A model generated the notes under the pieces. It was not told the origin of the DNA. It searched no databases and saw only the letters and a list, made by a program, of their open reading frames with translations. Below, one piece after another: positions 27,797-36,471 of a stretch of DNA of 64,000 nucleotides. Each line of letters opens with the position of its first letter. Within the stretch, counting starts at the first letter, position 1. The position numbers and the translations under genes are program-made. The stretch is from Gammaproteobacteria bacterium (lineage in GTDB: Bacteria; Pseudomonadota; Gammaproteobacteria; Pseudomonadales; Azotimanducaceae_A), in the NCBI GenBank assembly GCA_012960755.1, contig DUAT01000041.1, positions 231,166-295,165 of the forward strand, in the 5' to 3' direction.

Positions 27797-28344
27797 CTAT
27801 AGACCAAAGTACTTTTTGAGCTCCGGTCGAACCGGCCAACGACTCGGAGCGAGTTTTGCCTGGGGCTCCGCAAACTGGCAGTGTAATGTTCCGAGCCGCT
27901 CGAAACTGATTTCTATTCCATCACCTGGGTCCAGGAAGTCATCAAAATCCAGTCCGGTGCATCCCGGAATAGTACCCAGGCCAATAACGGTCCCTGGCTT
28001 GAGTGGGCAGGATGATTCCAGCCATGCAAATGCGGCTTCCGCCTGGTGGCTGATCTCGGATGTCAATGCCATCACCTCGATGGGTTCCATCAGTTGCGTC
28101 GTATCGAGTGTAAGCCGGTCTCCTTTGCCAATCTCCTGCAAGTGCGCTTCGCCCCATGCCAGCAGGGTCAGGGCCCCTGTTCACTATGTGGCAATTGGCT
28201 AAGACAGGCATGACTGTCGCAGAGAGAATCGTCGTGTATGCCTGACTTTGCCTGCAGTACTGAGAAAGCCACGGCATAATTGGCGATGACGATGCCGAAG
28301 TCAGGTTCGGAGAAGTCTATCGGAAGGAAACAAATGAGTTCCAT
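27797..28344 (-). pseudogene. Fumarylacetoacetate hydrolase-family gene, frameshifted
   Basis: An ATG at 28344 with a GGAGG site 10 bp upstream opens a frame (ELICFLPIDFSEPDFGIVIANYA) that stops after 58 residues. From about 28175 a second frame continues with LTLLAWGEAHLQEIGKGDRL and the family-like core GTVIGLGTIPGCTGLDFDDFLDPGD plus FERLGTLHCQF; it is written here in two parts of the same stretch. Adding one base in the G-run at about 28180 joins them into a protein of about 180 residues, still short for the family. It directly follows the metallo-beta-lactamase-fold gene, so it was probably cotranscribed with it. Confidence 0.65.
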
Positions 28345-28371
28345 GAGTTTCTTGCCTCCATTGTCAGGTTG

Positions 28372-29352
28372 TCAGAAACTCGGGTTAATACCCCGCGCCA
28401 GGGCGATGTCGTAGATTTTGTCGAAGGTGCTCGCCTGATCCCAGGGCTGATCGAATGGCTCGTCACGAAACTCGCGATAGGCCCGCTCGACGTTCATATA
28501 GATTCTTTCGGGACAGAGCCAGTCTGCATAAGGTCCCAGGTCAATCTTACGCCCGGCTTCATCAGCCTGCGTTCCCATATCGAAAAAATGGCGCGACTCT
28601 TTCTGGACATATTGCAGGTACGCCTTCATTTCGATTACCCCTTCTACGCCGCACACCGGGCCGTGTCCTGGCACGATAACATCAGGATTGAGTTCATCAA
28701 CTATCATGTCGAGGGTCTCGTACCACTTTGCAAATGTACCAACCCAACCCATGGGCGTACACAGGCGGAAGAGTACATCGCCCGCGAACAATACCCGCTC
28801 TTTTGGCATCCAGACAATGGCGTCGCCGACCTGGTGGCAAGGCCCAACATGCAGGATGTGTACCTCGATGTCATCGAGGATGATTTCGAGTCGGTCGTCG
28901 AACAGCGTTGTCGGTGGCACAAGTTCGACGTCACTAAAGTCATAGTCTTCAGCAATCTGGCTGGCTGCGACAAAAAGTCCCGGGTGGACCGACTTGATCT
29001 GCGGACCTGTAACCGGGCTGTTAGCCGTCTGCATCAAATGCTGCAGTTCTTCCGGCTCTGCAACTTGTTTCATTCGCCCAGGCAGACTTCGATGGCCAAT
29101 AATCTCTGCACCTTCGAAGAGTTGATTACCAAAAACGTGATCCGAATCCTCGTGGGTATTCACAACGCGCGTGGACATTGCTGGCCAGACCTTGCTGAAC
29201 ATCTCGATCATCTGTCGTGCGTGGTGCAGATCTGATTGTGTATCGATGACCATGCCTGCGCCGATGTTGATAAGCCCGGAGTTGGCGTCGCAGACCCTAT
29301 TCTTTTCGTTGAGCACTGCAAAGCAGTGGTTGCTTACCTGTTCCATCTTCAT
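28372..29352 (-). CDS. Metallo-beta-lactamase-fold hydrolase
   Basis: The 326-residue protein has the MBL metal motif as NTHEDSDHVFGN (HxxxDH form), HVGPCHQVGDAI, LFAGDVLF and VPGHGPVCG. The first position of the canonical HxHxDH is His-Glu-Asp-Ser-Asp-His here, so one ligand histidine is replaced, as in several MBL subfamilies. The substrate is unknown; esters or thioesters are common. AGGAGG lies 10 bp before the ATG. It is the one intact gene between the two pieces of the sulfatase. Confidence 0.85.
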   Translation of the reverse strand: MKMEQVSNHCFAVLNEKNRVCDANSGLINIGAGMVIDTQSDLHHARQMIEMFSKVWPAMSTRVVNTHEDSDHVFGNQLFEGAEIIGHRSLPGRMKQVAEPEELQHLMQTANSPVTGPQIKSVHPGLFVAASQIAEDYDFSDVELVPPTTLFDDRLEIILDDIEVHILHVGPCHQVGDAIVWMPKERVLFAGDVLFRLCTPMGWVGTFAKWYETLDMIVDELNPDVIVPGHGPVCGVEGVIEMKAYLQYVQKESRHFFDMGTQADEAGRKIDLGPYADWLCPERIYMNVERAYREFRDEPFDQPWDQASTFDKIYDIALARGINPSF

Positions 29353-29368
29353 TGGCGTCGTGCCTCCT

Positions 29369-29865
29369 ATTCTGTTGGATTAGCTCGTGAAACCAAAGAC
29401 CAGTATGATGACATTAACGGAACGGTCTATCGGAATAACGCAAGGATGAATTCAGAAACCAGAATCCCTCAGCGCAATCTCCCAAAAGAGTTAAAGGAGG
29501 TGTCAGTCGTGAAGCTGACGGATCCAACAGCCGTCCATGACTCGATAGAGGTGTTGAATCAGGACATCGTCAGCCTTGAACCGGAAGTATTCGAGGTCAA
29601 GAGGATTACCGTACCGCTTGAAGATTGCTGCCTGATTTACCAGCACTGCAGCTTCGCTGTGCGTGCACGAACCCGTATTTACAAAGGATTCGATTCTTGT
29701 ACGATACTCGGGCCACACTCACACGGCAGCCTCGACGGCAGTGAGCTTTTGGCTCTTGCGTTGATCACTGCAGGGCGAGACAAGCAGGTGGAAATCGTTG
29801 TAGACAGCGGGTACGAAAGCATTGCATTGTTGGTAGCACCCGGGGTTCTCGACAAACACCTGGCT
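29369..29865. other. About 500 bp of apparently degraded sequence
   Basis: Between the sulfatase 5' fragment and the MBL gene the minus strand has interrupted frames (a stop separates two stretches, for example 29503-29718) and the plus strand has a long open frame to 30048 that lies opposite real genes. None matches a family I know. The frame of the sulfatase fragment continues across its stop codon here without recognisable sulfatase sequence. Confidence 0.45.
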
Positions 29866-30612
29866 TTACGCGGGACAAAAAAGGGTTTCGCGATGTCGTG
29901 TTCGCCATTCTTCCGGCAGATGATAAGGGTCATGGGGCGCCTGGTGCGCCACATAAGCGAAAAACGGCTGACCGTCTCCACGATCTGCCTTGATGAAGTC
30001 GATCATCTTGTCCGTATAGGTACGTGTTGCGTAGTAATCTTTTGGTAGTTCAGACAGGTATTGACCATCCTCGGTAAAAACTAACTTTGGTGCTACGGCA
30101 ATGACGTTTCTCATGTCCCAATAATTACCACCGCCGTCGAGGAGACTGAAATCACGTTCGAACCCCCTGGCTCTGGGGATTTTGTCCGGCGCTTTACCGA
30201 GGTGCCACTTGCCCGTCATGTAGGTGTGATAACCGCTTTGTTTCAGCATCTCAGGTAGTGTCACTACGGCATCATTCAGGTTACCTTCGTAGCCTGGTAC
30301 ACCCCGCTGGTTTGGGGCCGTCCACTCGCTCATGTTGCCAAGGCCGTTAATATGCGTATCCACCCCTGAAAGCAACATGGAACGGGTTGGAGAACAGCTG
30401 GCGTGGGTGTAGAACTCAGAAAACCTCACACCCGCCATTGCCAGTGCATCAAGGTTTGGTGTTGCGATCTCACCACCAAATGAACTCATGTCTGCGAAGC
30501 CCATGTCATCAGCGAGTATTATTACGATGTTTGGCCGGTCATCGCTCCTGACGGAAGAAGAAAAAATCACGAGAAGAATTAAAATCCCGCAGATCAATGA
30601 TTTAGTTAACAT
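29866..30612 (-). pseudogene. 5' fragment of a type I sulfatase gene
   Basis: The 248-residue product has a signal peptide (LICGILILLVIFSSSVRS) and the sulfatase N-terminal core: PNIVIILADDMGFAD, the formylglycine site CSPTRSMLLSG with Cys73, and TGKWHLGKAPD. It ends at APHDPYHLPEEWRTRHR plus a few unrelated residues and a stop, so roughly half of the catalytic domain is absent. Intact members have about 500-550 residues. A matching C-terminal piece lies 2.6 kb away at 26956-27273. Confidence 0.85.
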
Positions 30613-30996
30613 TTAGCTCGCCCCTTAAGACTTATTGAGAATACTTTCGAGTACTCTGCGCGCGACTGAATTTGTCAGCGGTTTCTCGATTCGCAGTAGT
30701 TTTAAACGAATGCTTTGTGACGGATATCGAAAATACGCAAACATTCAAAAATTTATTGCCAGGGAATTTCCGTCTGTTAGAAGTCGTAGGTCAGCGTCGT
30801 ATCGAGTTCACCACGCACGCCGCCACGTGCTTTCAGGATGGGAATTATCTGCAGCTTTGTTGACCAGTCGAACTCGGGGTCTTGAAACAGGAACCAGTCC
30901 CAGTCACGGAGAAAATAGATTCCAGCGAATCTGTATCATCGTCTTCAATGGGGAGCACGAACAGAAAGTTGTAGAAAAGAGATTTCAGCCGAAGAG
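30613..30996. other. 384 bp without an intact gene; possible outer-membrane protein remnant
   Basis: On the minus strand, ending at a TAA at 30777, a short frame reads DPEFDWSTKLQIIPILKARG and then a strand pattern ending in TYDF. An aromatic final residue and alternating polarity are typical of beta-barrel C-termini (a DUF481-like look), but the frame is short and disrupted upstream. I regard it as a possible remnant only. Confidence 0.3.
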
Positions 30997-32232
30997 CTAG
31001 TTGATAATATTCTGCGCCCGCATCGCTTCAAGCTGCGCTAAAGTGTAACCCAGCGCCGCCAGTACCTCATCGGTGTGTTCACCCAGCAGTGGTGCCGGGG
31101 AGTGAGTGCCTGCCGTATTGGCGCTAAACCGAACCGGATAACCAGGCATCTTGATCGGCCCTAGTCTGGGATGCTCATAGTCAACCACATAGTTGTTCGC
31201 ACGTGCCTGGGGATCGGATAGCACTTCGTTCAGATCCTGCACTGGCGCAAACATCAGGCCGTTTTTCTGCAATTTCCTGAGCCAGTCATCCCTGGATTTT
31301 GTGCGAAAAACTTCATCAAACAATGCAACCAGCTCCTGTGAATGGTTTTCTCTTTCATTTGTTGTCGCGTATCGAGGATCATGTTCAAGCGGCCCCTGAC
31401 CCATTACTTCACAGAATTTTGGCCAGAACTTCTCTTCCGGGTGGTTGGTTCCCATCAGCCACTTATCATCAGCGCATTTAAAGCAGTTCCGTAACGGCGG
31501 GTTTTTTGTTCGGTCCCACTTTGAAAATGGCCTGTCCGCCATGATACCGGAAGCAAGCACATTCGAGTGCGTAAGCCAGATTGCAGAACTATAAAGAGAT
31601 ACATGAACTTCCTGTCCCATGCCATGTCGCTCACGCACAAACAAGGCTGAAAGAATCGCATGGCTGGCTGCGATCGCCGTTAGCTGATCCAGTACCACAG
31701 ACTGCAACAGTACAGGTTCGTCGGGGCCAGTCAGGAACATCATTCCAGAGATCGCCTGTCCCATAGGGTCAAACGCCCCGACATCGCTCATTTCCCCTTC
31801 TGGCCCAAACCCGGAAACATTGGCATGTACTATTCCTGGGTTAATAGCAGAAATGCTCGCATAGTCTATGCCTAACCTGGGTTTGGTTGATTTTCTTAAG
31901 TTCGTCAGGAACACGTCTGCCGATTTCACAAGTCGTTCAAACACTTCATGGCCTTGTACTGTACTCATGTCCAGACAAATACCTTTCTTGTTTCTGTTCG
32001 ACAGCTCGAACAAAAAGCTCCAGTCAGGCACCTCAATCCCCTCAAACCGGACAGCCCCGAGATTCAGCTGCATTCTCTCCGGGTCACCTTTCAAGGTTTC
32101 GACCTTAATAACCTCTGCGCCCATGTCTGCGAGAATGGCCGAGGCACCCGGTCCGGCGTGCCAAACGGCACATTCAACGATGCGGATACCTTCAAGAGGT
32201 CCCGGTAACTGTTTGGTTTTCGTATCCTCCAA
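30997..32232 (-). CDS. CaiB/BaiF family CoA-transferase (class III)
   Basis: The 411-residue protein transfers CoA between carboxylic acids. It shows the family start GPLEGIRIVECAVWHAGPGASAILADMGAEVIKVE (given in two halves around GASAIL), RNKKGICLDMST, FLTNLRKSTKPRLGIDY and GFGPEGEMSDVGAFDPMGQAISG. The catalytic Asp sits in the GAFDPMGQA segment. The substrate cannot be told. It is divergent from an acyl-CoA dehydrogenase, which suggests a shared CoA-ester pathway. Confidence 0.9.
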   Translation of the reverse strand: MEDTKTKQLPGPLEGIRIVECAVWHAGPGASAILADMGAEVIKVETLKGDPERMQLNLGAVRFEGIEVPDWSFLFELSNRNKKGICLDMSTVQGHEVFERLVKSADVFLTNLRKSTKPRLGIDYASISAINPGIVHANVSGFGPEGEMSDVGAFDPMGQAISGMMFLTGPDEPVLLQSVVLDQLTAIAASHAILSALFVRERHGMGQEVHVSLYSSAIWLTHSNVLASGIMADRPFSKWDRTKNPPLRNCFKCADDKWLMGTNHPEEKFWPKFCEVMGQGPLEHDPRYATTNERENHSQELVALFDEVFRTKSRDDWLRKLQKNGLMFAPVQDLNEVLSDPQARANNYVVDYEHPRLGPIKMPGYPVRFSANTAGTHSPAPLLGEHTDEVLAALGYTLAQLEAMRAQNIIN

Positions 32233-32461
32233 TCTACTGCTCGCTCAAATTTTTTGGAAAGCCATAATACCTCATTCTCCGGTGACGACATCCAGTAAGT
32301 CGTAATCGCTGACAAGATCAATGGATGAAGTCTCACTTTTTATCCAGGAATCTTGAGATCAATGATTCTTACCTGGTCCGCCTTGTCGATACCAGAGACA
32401 ACTTTTCATCTCTGCTGATGTGTGCTTAAGTCGTATCTCTAACAGATAAGATGGAGCGCTC

Positions 32462-33598
32462 ATGTCTACGCCGGAAAGGGAAGAACTACTCACACGAGTG
32501 GCATCGATATCGACTTTACTGGACGAAACTGCGCCGTTCTCCGAGAAACTTCGAACCCTGTGTCCTGAAGCTGTTGCCGCATTGCACGAGCAGGGCTTGT
32601 TCGGTCTTTGGACGCCGATAGAAGCGGGTGGTTATGACGTTGATATTGCGACCCAGCTGGATGTACTGATCGAGGTCGCTCGGGCAGATATGTCTGCCTG
32701 CTGGACCCTGATGATTGGTGCCTCATCTGCCGCCATGTTAGGCGCAGGACTTTCTGAACAGGGCCTGGCACAAGTCTTCACTGGCTCGAAAATACCTACT
32801 TCAGCCGCGTCACTCAGGCCTGCCGGAAAAGCGCAGATCGTGGAGGGCGGCATGCGTGTCACAGGAAAATGGGGGTTTGGTAGCGGCATTCAACACGCCA
32901 CTTGGATCATTGCCAACTGCAGGGTATTTGAGGACGGTAAGCCGGTAGAGAATTTACCGCCAAGAGCGGCTGCTGTTCCTATCGAGCAGGTAGATATCAT
33001 TGATGACTGGTTCGTCTCGGGGCTTCGAGGCTCCGGCAGTAACAGTTATTCTGTGGATAACGTATTTGTCCCTGATCACCTGATTGTCTCGGTCGGTCAG
33101 TCTCACCGCGGTGGTGCGGTTGCGGACAATCTCAGGCGTCGGTTGCCGATCGAGCATGCGGCTGTGTCGCTCGGTGGCGCACGTCGGGCACTCGAAGAGG
33201 TCGTCAAACAGGCTGGCGCAAAACACAGATTACTCGATCCGCATTCTGTTGCCAGCAAACAGGCGTTTCAACTCGAACTCGGCAAACTCGAAGCACAGTG
33301 GGAAACACTGTATGCCGGAGTTCGAAGCGTCAGCAATGATCTGTGGCATGCACTGAAGGAGCACCCGGAATCGATTGCTGCCACTGCAATTCGGTTTGCA
33401 GCTATTTGCGCCTATGCTACTGAAAAGTCCCTTGATATTGGCAACCGAGCGATGCGACAGGCTGGTGCGGCAGCGGTACTCGACAGCAACGTCATGCAGA
33501 GAATCCAACGGGATCTCACGGTTTCAGCCCAACATGTCATGATTTCTGATGCCAATTATGAAAACTTCGGCAAATCCAAACTCGGGCTTTCGACTTGA
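32462..33598 (+). CDS. Acyl-CoA dehydrogenase-family flavoprotein (HsaA/HpaH-like)
   Basis: The 378-residue protein has the acyl-CoA dehydrogenase fold with GLFGLWTPIEAGGYDVD, the flavin-binding VTGKWGFGSGIQHATW and the C-terminal RDLTVSAQHVMISDANYENFGK. That last motif is typical of the HsaA/HpaB-type flavin monooxygenases within this fold, which use reduced flavin and oxygen, so the product may be a hydroxylase and not a dehydrogenase. GGAG lies before the ATG. The substrate is unknown. Confidence 0.83.
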   Translation: MSTPEREELLTRVASISTLLDETAPFSEKLRTLCPEAVAALHEQGLFGLWTPIEAGGYDVDIATQLDVLIEVARADMSACWTLMIGASSAAMLGAGLSEQGLAQVFTGSKIPTSAASLRPAGKAQIVEGGMRVTGKWGFGSGIQHATWIIANCRVFEDGKPVENLPPRAAAVPIEQVDIIDDWFVSGLRGSGSNSYSVDNVFVPDHLIVSVGQSHRGGAVADNLRRRLPIEHAAVSLGGARRALEEVVKQAGAKHRLLDPHSVASKQAFQLELGKLEAQWETLYAGVRSVSNDLWHALKEHPESIAATAIRFAAICAYATEKSLDIGNRAMRQAGAAAVLDSNVMQRIQRDLTVSAQHVMISDANYENFGKSKLGLST

Positions 33599-33677
33599 TC
33601 AGAGACTTTTATTAATTGACGATATATCCCCGGACCACCGCCTAGTGGCGGGCGCGAAGTTTCGTTAGACTGGGGCG

Positions 33678-33866
33678 ATGAACGATGAGCTTGAAAGAAG
33701 AATTGACGAAAAGGATGTATGGACCTTCAAAGACTGTCTTGGTCTTGCATCAGAATTTAGTACCAAGACTCGTTTCGTTGTCGCCACGGTGCTGGCACGG
33801 GGTAAAGAATATATCGACGGTGGTGATTCCGCGAGTGTCACCAGGCAAGCAAAGTCAAAAGATTAA
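33678..33866 (+). CDS. Small hypothetical protein
   Basis: A 62-residue reading frame starts with ATG. It has a helical, charged pattern, with WTFKDCLGLASEFSTKTRFVV suggesting a short helix-turn-helix-like unit. There is no strong ribosome site. A hairpin CCGCC-TAGT-GGCGG lies about 40 bp upstream. I do not recognise the family. It may be real, based on composition and its free position between genes. Confidence 0.45.
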   Translation: MNDELERRIDEKDVWTFKDCLGLASEFSTKTRFVVATVLARGKEYIDGGDSASVTRQAKSKD

Positions 33867-33908
33867 ATACACCCTGTTTTTCTCTATCCGACGCGCAGCA
33901 GACACACA

Positions 33909-35780
33909 TCAAACTACTTCAACAAATGGCGGCATCGGACAGTCAAGTACATAAGAGATCGTTCTGACAAGTTCCTGCTCCCTCGCACTGATGATGCCAT
34001 CAACTGCCGTGACCGCAATGCAGGCTTTCAACAACCTGGGTTTCTTTAACGCCGGAACACCAGCCAGGCAATCCACTGCCAGGTCCAGTTTTTTGAGGTT
34101 GAGCACACTTCTAGCCAGTAACGGGATTGACATGCCAAGTCGGTATCTGCCCGCGTTGAATGCCTCTTCCGGGGTTACCGCGCGCTGTTTTTCGCTGTGA
34201 GCCAACATCGATAGCAGCACTGCGCAATGCTTGCGAGGTAGCCGGGTCAGGTTGCGTGGATTTCGCCCGCGCCCGAATACAGGGTCAAGGTTGTGAGTGA
34301 TGAACTTGCGCAGCGACCATTCCGGCAGACTGACACGCGAATCAACTGAGATGAGAGCGTCAATGTTATGCCTGAACAGATGGTATTGTTCGCCTGAAAG
34401 CTGGCGTAGTGAAGGCAAAGCCATCTCCAGCAGAAGCAATCGTTGTTTCGTGGCGACAGGGAACTGATCAAGACAGTTTTGCAATGCAGCGTATACGCCG
34501 AGATCGCCAGATGCCTCTACCTGTGATAGTTGTTGCTGGCGAGTTGCCTCATCTTCATTCAATAGCAATAAATAAACGACCGAGCGTGCCGTGTAAGGTT
34601 CGTGGGTCGCATCCCGGAGAGGTGGTGGTATACCCTGGATAAGTTCGTGGACGGCGGTGATATCCAGGGTCTGACCAACCGAGTTGACCAGGGTATCGCC
34701 TGTCGTGTCAGCGGCCGGTGAAAAAGAAGTGAAGGCAGCAGTGTTCGGCGACACCGGGACATAATCTGCATCGGCGTGTAGGGCGAGTGTATAGTCGCCT
34801 TTCCAGTGAGGTTCAATCCGCCGAATTCGTTCTTCAAGCGGTGGGTGAGTGGATAAAAAGCGGGTGAAACCTACTTTGATCGCGCTGGAGAAAAACGCGT
34901 GACTTAACTCTTCTGCCCTCGGGTTTTCCAGAACGGAACCGGTCGATGATCCACCGATGCGCTTCAATGCACCGGCAACACTAGCAGGGTTACGGGTAAA
35001 CGCCACGGCTGATGCATCCGCTAGAAATTCCCGCTGCCGACTCACTGCTGCCTTTATAAGTCGGGCGCAGAGGTAACCCAGATAGCCAACCGCAAACATG
35101 CCCAATCCGAGCACACTGCCACTGCCACTGCCGGTGTGACGGGGTGCTGTTTTTTGGCCGACAGGCGAGGCAAGGGTTCGACCCATTAGGGCGAGCATTT
35201 GAATGCCATAGAGCGTCCCCATCAGCCGCATATTGAGGCGCATGTCACCATTGAGGATATGGCTGAATTCATGGGCAACCACGCCCTGTAACTGGTCACG
35301 ATCAAGTCCATCAATCGCACCGCAGGTAACGCCGATGACCGCGTCGCCAGGCAAGTAACCTGCTGCGAAAGCGTTAATGCCAGGCTCGGGGATCAGGTAG
35401 ACGGGAGGCACCGGCAGACCGGAGGCAATGGCCATTTCTTCAACAATATTGAGCAACAGGCGAATACGTGGGTCATCGGTGCCTGGCACGACGAGTTGAC
35501 CATCCAGCGAGGCGGCAACCATTGCACCTCCCCGGCGCAGGGATCTCAGTCGAATCAGGCTGCCGGTCACTATTATCGCCACGACGAACAATGAGACATA
35601 AGCGAATACCTCATAATCCAGGCCAGGTATGTAGAGGATACCGAGTGGATCCACGAGCCGGGCGGTGGCGATCAACAGCAGGTTGGTAAGAAGTGCCAGA
35701 AAGGCAATAGCAATTGCAAACAGTGCGATAAGCAGCCTGGTGTTTCGTCGTGCCAGGTCCTGTGATGCGAAAAAGTTCAC
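33909..35780 (-). CDS. M48-family membrane metallopeptidase with long C-terminal region
   Basis: The 623-residue protein has two N-terminal membrane helices (about 16-38 and 58-75), a PVPPVYLIPEPGINAFAAG segment and the zinc motif HEFSH (His170, Glu171, His174), with the third ligand Glu in SRQREFLADASA. A further hydrophobic stretch (VLGLGMFAVGYLGYL) follows. It resembles HtpX but extends about 300 residues past the catalytic domain with a helical, soluble region of unknown function. The start is GTG, 5 bp after the lemA stop; LemA and M48 genes are commonly paired. Confidence 0.87.
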   Translation of the reverse strand: MNFFASQDLARRNTRLLIALFAIAIAFLALLTNLLLIATARLVDPLGILYIPGLDYEVFAYVSLFVVAIIVTGSLIRLRSLRRGGAMVAASLDGQLVVPGTDDPRIRLLLNIVEEMAIASGLPVPPVYLIPEPGINAFAAGYLPGDAVIGVTCGAIDGLDRDQLQGVVAHEFSHILNGDMRLNMRLMGTLYGIQMLALMGRTLASPVGQKTAPRHTGSGSGSVLGLGMFAVGYLGYLCARLIKAAVSRQREFLADASAVAFTRNPASVAGALKRIGGSSTGSVLENPRAEELSHAFFSSAIKVGFTRFLSTHPPLEERIRRIEPHWKGDYTLALHADADYVPVSPNTAAFTSFSPAADTTGDTLVNSVGQTLDITAVHELIQGIPPPLRDATHEPYTARSVVYLLLLNEDEATRQQQLSQVEASGDLGVYAALQNCLDQFPVATKQRLLLLEMALPSLRQLSGEQYHLFRHNIDALISVDSRVSLPEWSLRKFITHNLDPVFGRGRNPRNLTRLPRKHCAVLLSMLAHSEKQRAVTPEEAFNAGRYRLGMSIPLLARSVLNLKKLDLAVDCLAGVPALKKPRLLKACIAVTAVDGIISAREQELVRTISYVLDCPMPPFVEVV

Positions 35781-35785
35781 GGCGA

Positions 35786-36355
35786 TTATAGACTGACCCT
35801 GGGTGCTTCCTGAATAGCAGTACGGTCAGCGAACTCAAGTAATTCCGCATTCAGGCCGTGGCCGAAAACCCCGGCTGCGGCGACATTCGGGAAGGTTTGC
35901 CTATAAGTGTTGTATCGCATAACCCCATCATTAAAAGCCTGGCGTGCAAATGCAATTTTGTTCTCTGTCGTGGTTATTGCTTCGCTCAATGAAGCCATGG
36001 TCTGGTCCGCCTTCAGCTCAGGGTAGGCTTCAACGGTGATGTTCAGCCGGTTCAGGGCACCCGACAGGATCTGCTCTTTCTCGGCGAGTTCGCGCATTAC
36101 GACCGCATTGGAAGGGTCTCGAACGACTTCCGCTAATACGGCCGCCGCCTGGTCCCGGGCTTTCGTCACATCTTCCAGGGTGTTTTTTTCATGCTTGAGA
36201 TAGGCTTTGGCACAATTAACCAGGTTTGGAATCAGATCGTAACGTCGCTTCAGTTGCACTTCTATCTGAGCAAAGCCGTTCTTATAGCGGTTCTTCAGTG
36301 AAATCAGCTGATTGTAGACTGCAATTGCCCAGACAACGACGATAGCTGCAGCCAT
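35786..36355 (-). CDS. LemA family protein
   Basis: LemA proteins have one N-terminal membrane helix and a cytoplasmic helical domain; their function is not settled. From the ATG at 36355 the protein has 189 residues: membrane helix AAAIVVVWAIAVYNQLI, then YKNGFAQIEVQLKRRYDLIPNLV, the family signature, and RYNTYRQTFPNVAAAG near the end. The frame is open to 36439, but the added 28 residues lack family features, and GGAAA precedes the chosen ATG. It is cotranscribed with the M48 peptidase. Confidence 0.9.
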   Translation of the reverse strand: MAAAIVVVWAIAVYNQLISLKNRYKNGFAQIEVQLKRRYDLIPNLVNCAKAYLKHEKNTLEDVTKARDQAAAVLAEVVRDPSNAVVMRELAEKEQILSGALNRLNITVEAYPELKADQTMASLSEAITTTENKIAFARQAFNDGVMRYNTYRQTFPNVAAAGVFGHGLNAELLEFADRTAIQEAPRVSL

Positions 36356-36471
36356 GTTGACATTTCCATAGCAAACTCCGGCATGTGTGATTCGTGCAGT
36401 TTCGATGAGAAAAACACCGATTGCTGTGGACTGTGTCACAATCTGGCTACTTTGTAGCTGCGACGACCTCG

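Noticed and set aside
28369..30048. Two long plus-strand open frames (28369-29235 and 29236-30048)
   Set aside because: They lie opposite the MBL gene and the sulfatase fragment, both with clear family motifs, and their own translations show no domain.
30777..30920. DUF481-like outer-membrane protein remnant
   Set aside because: Only a short strand-like stretch ending in Phe supports it; noted in the gap entry, not called as a gene.
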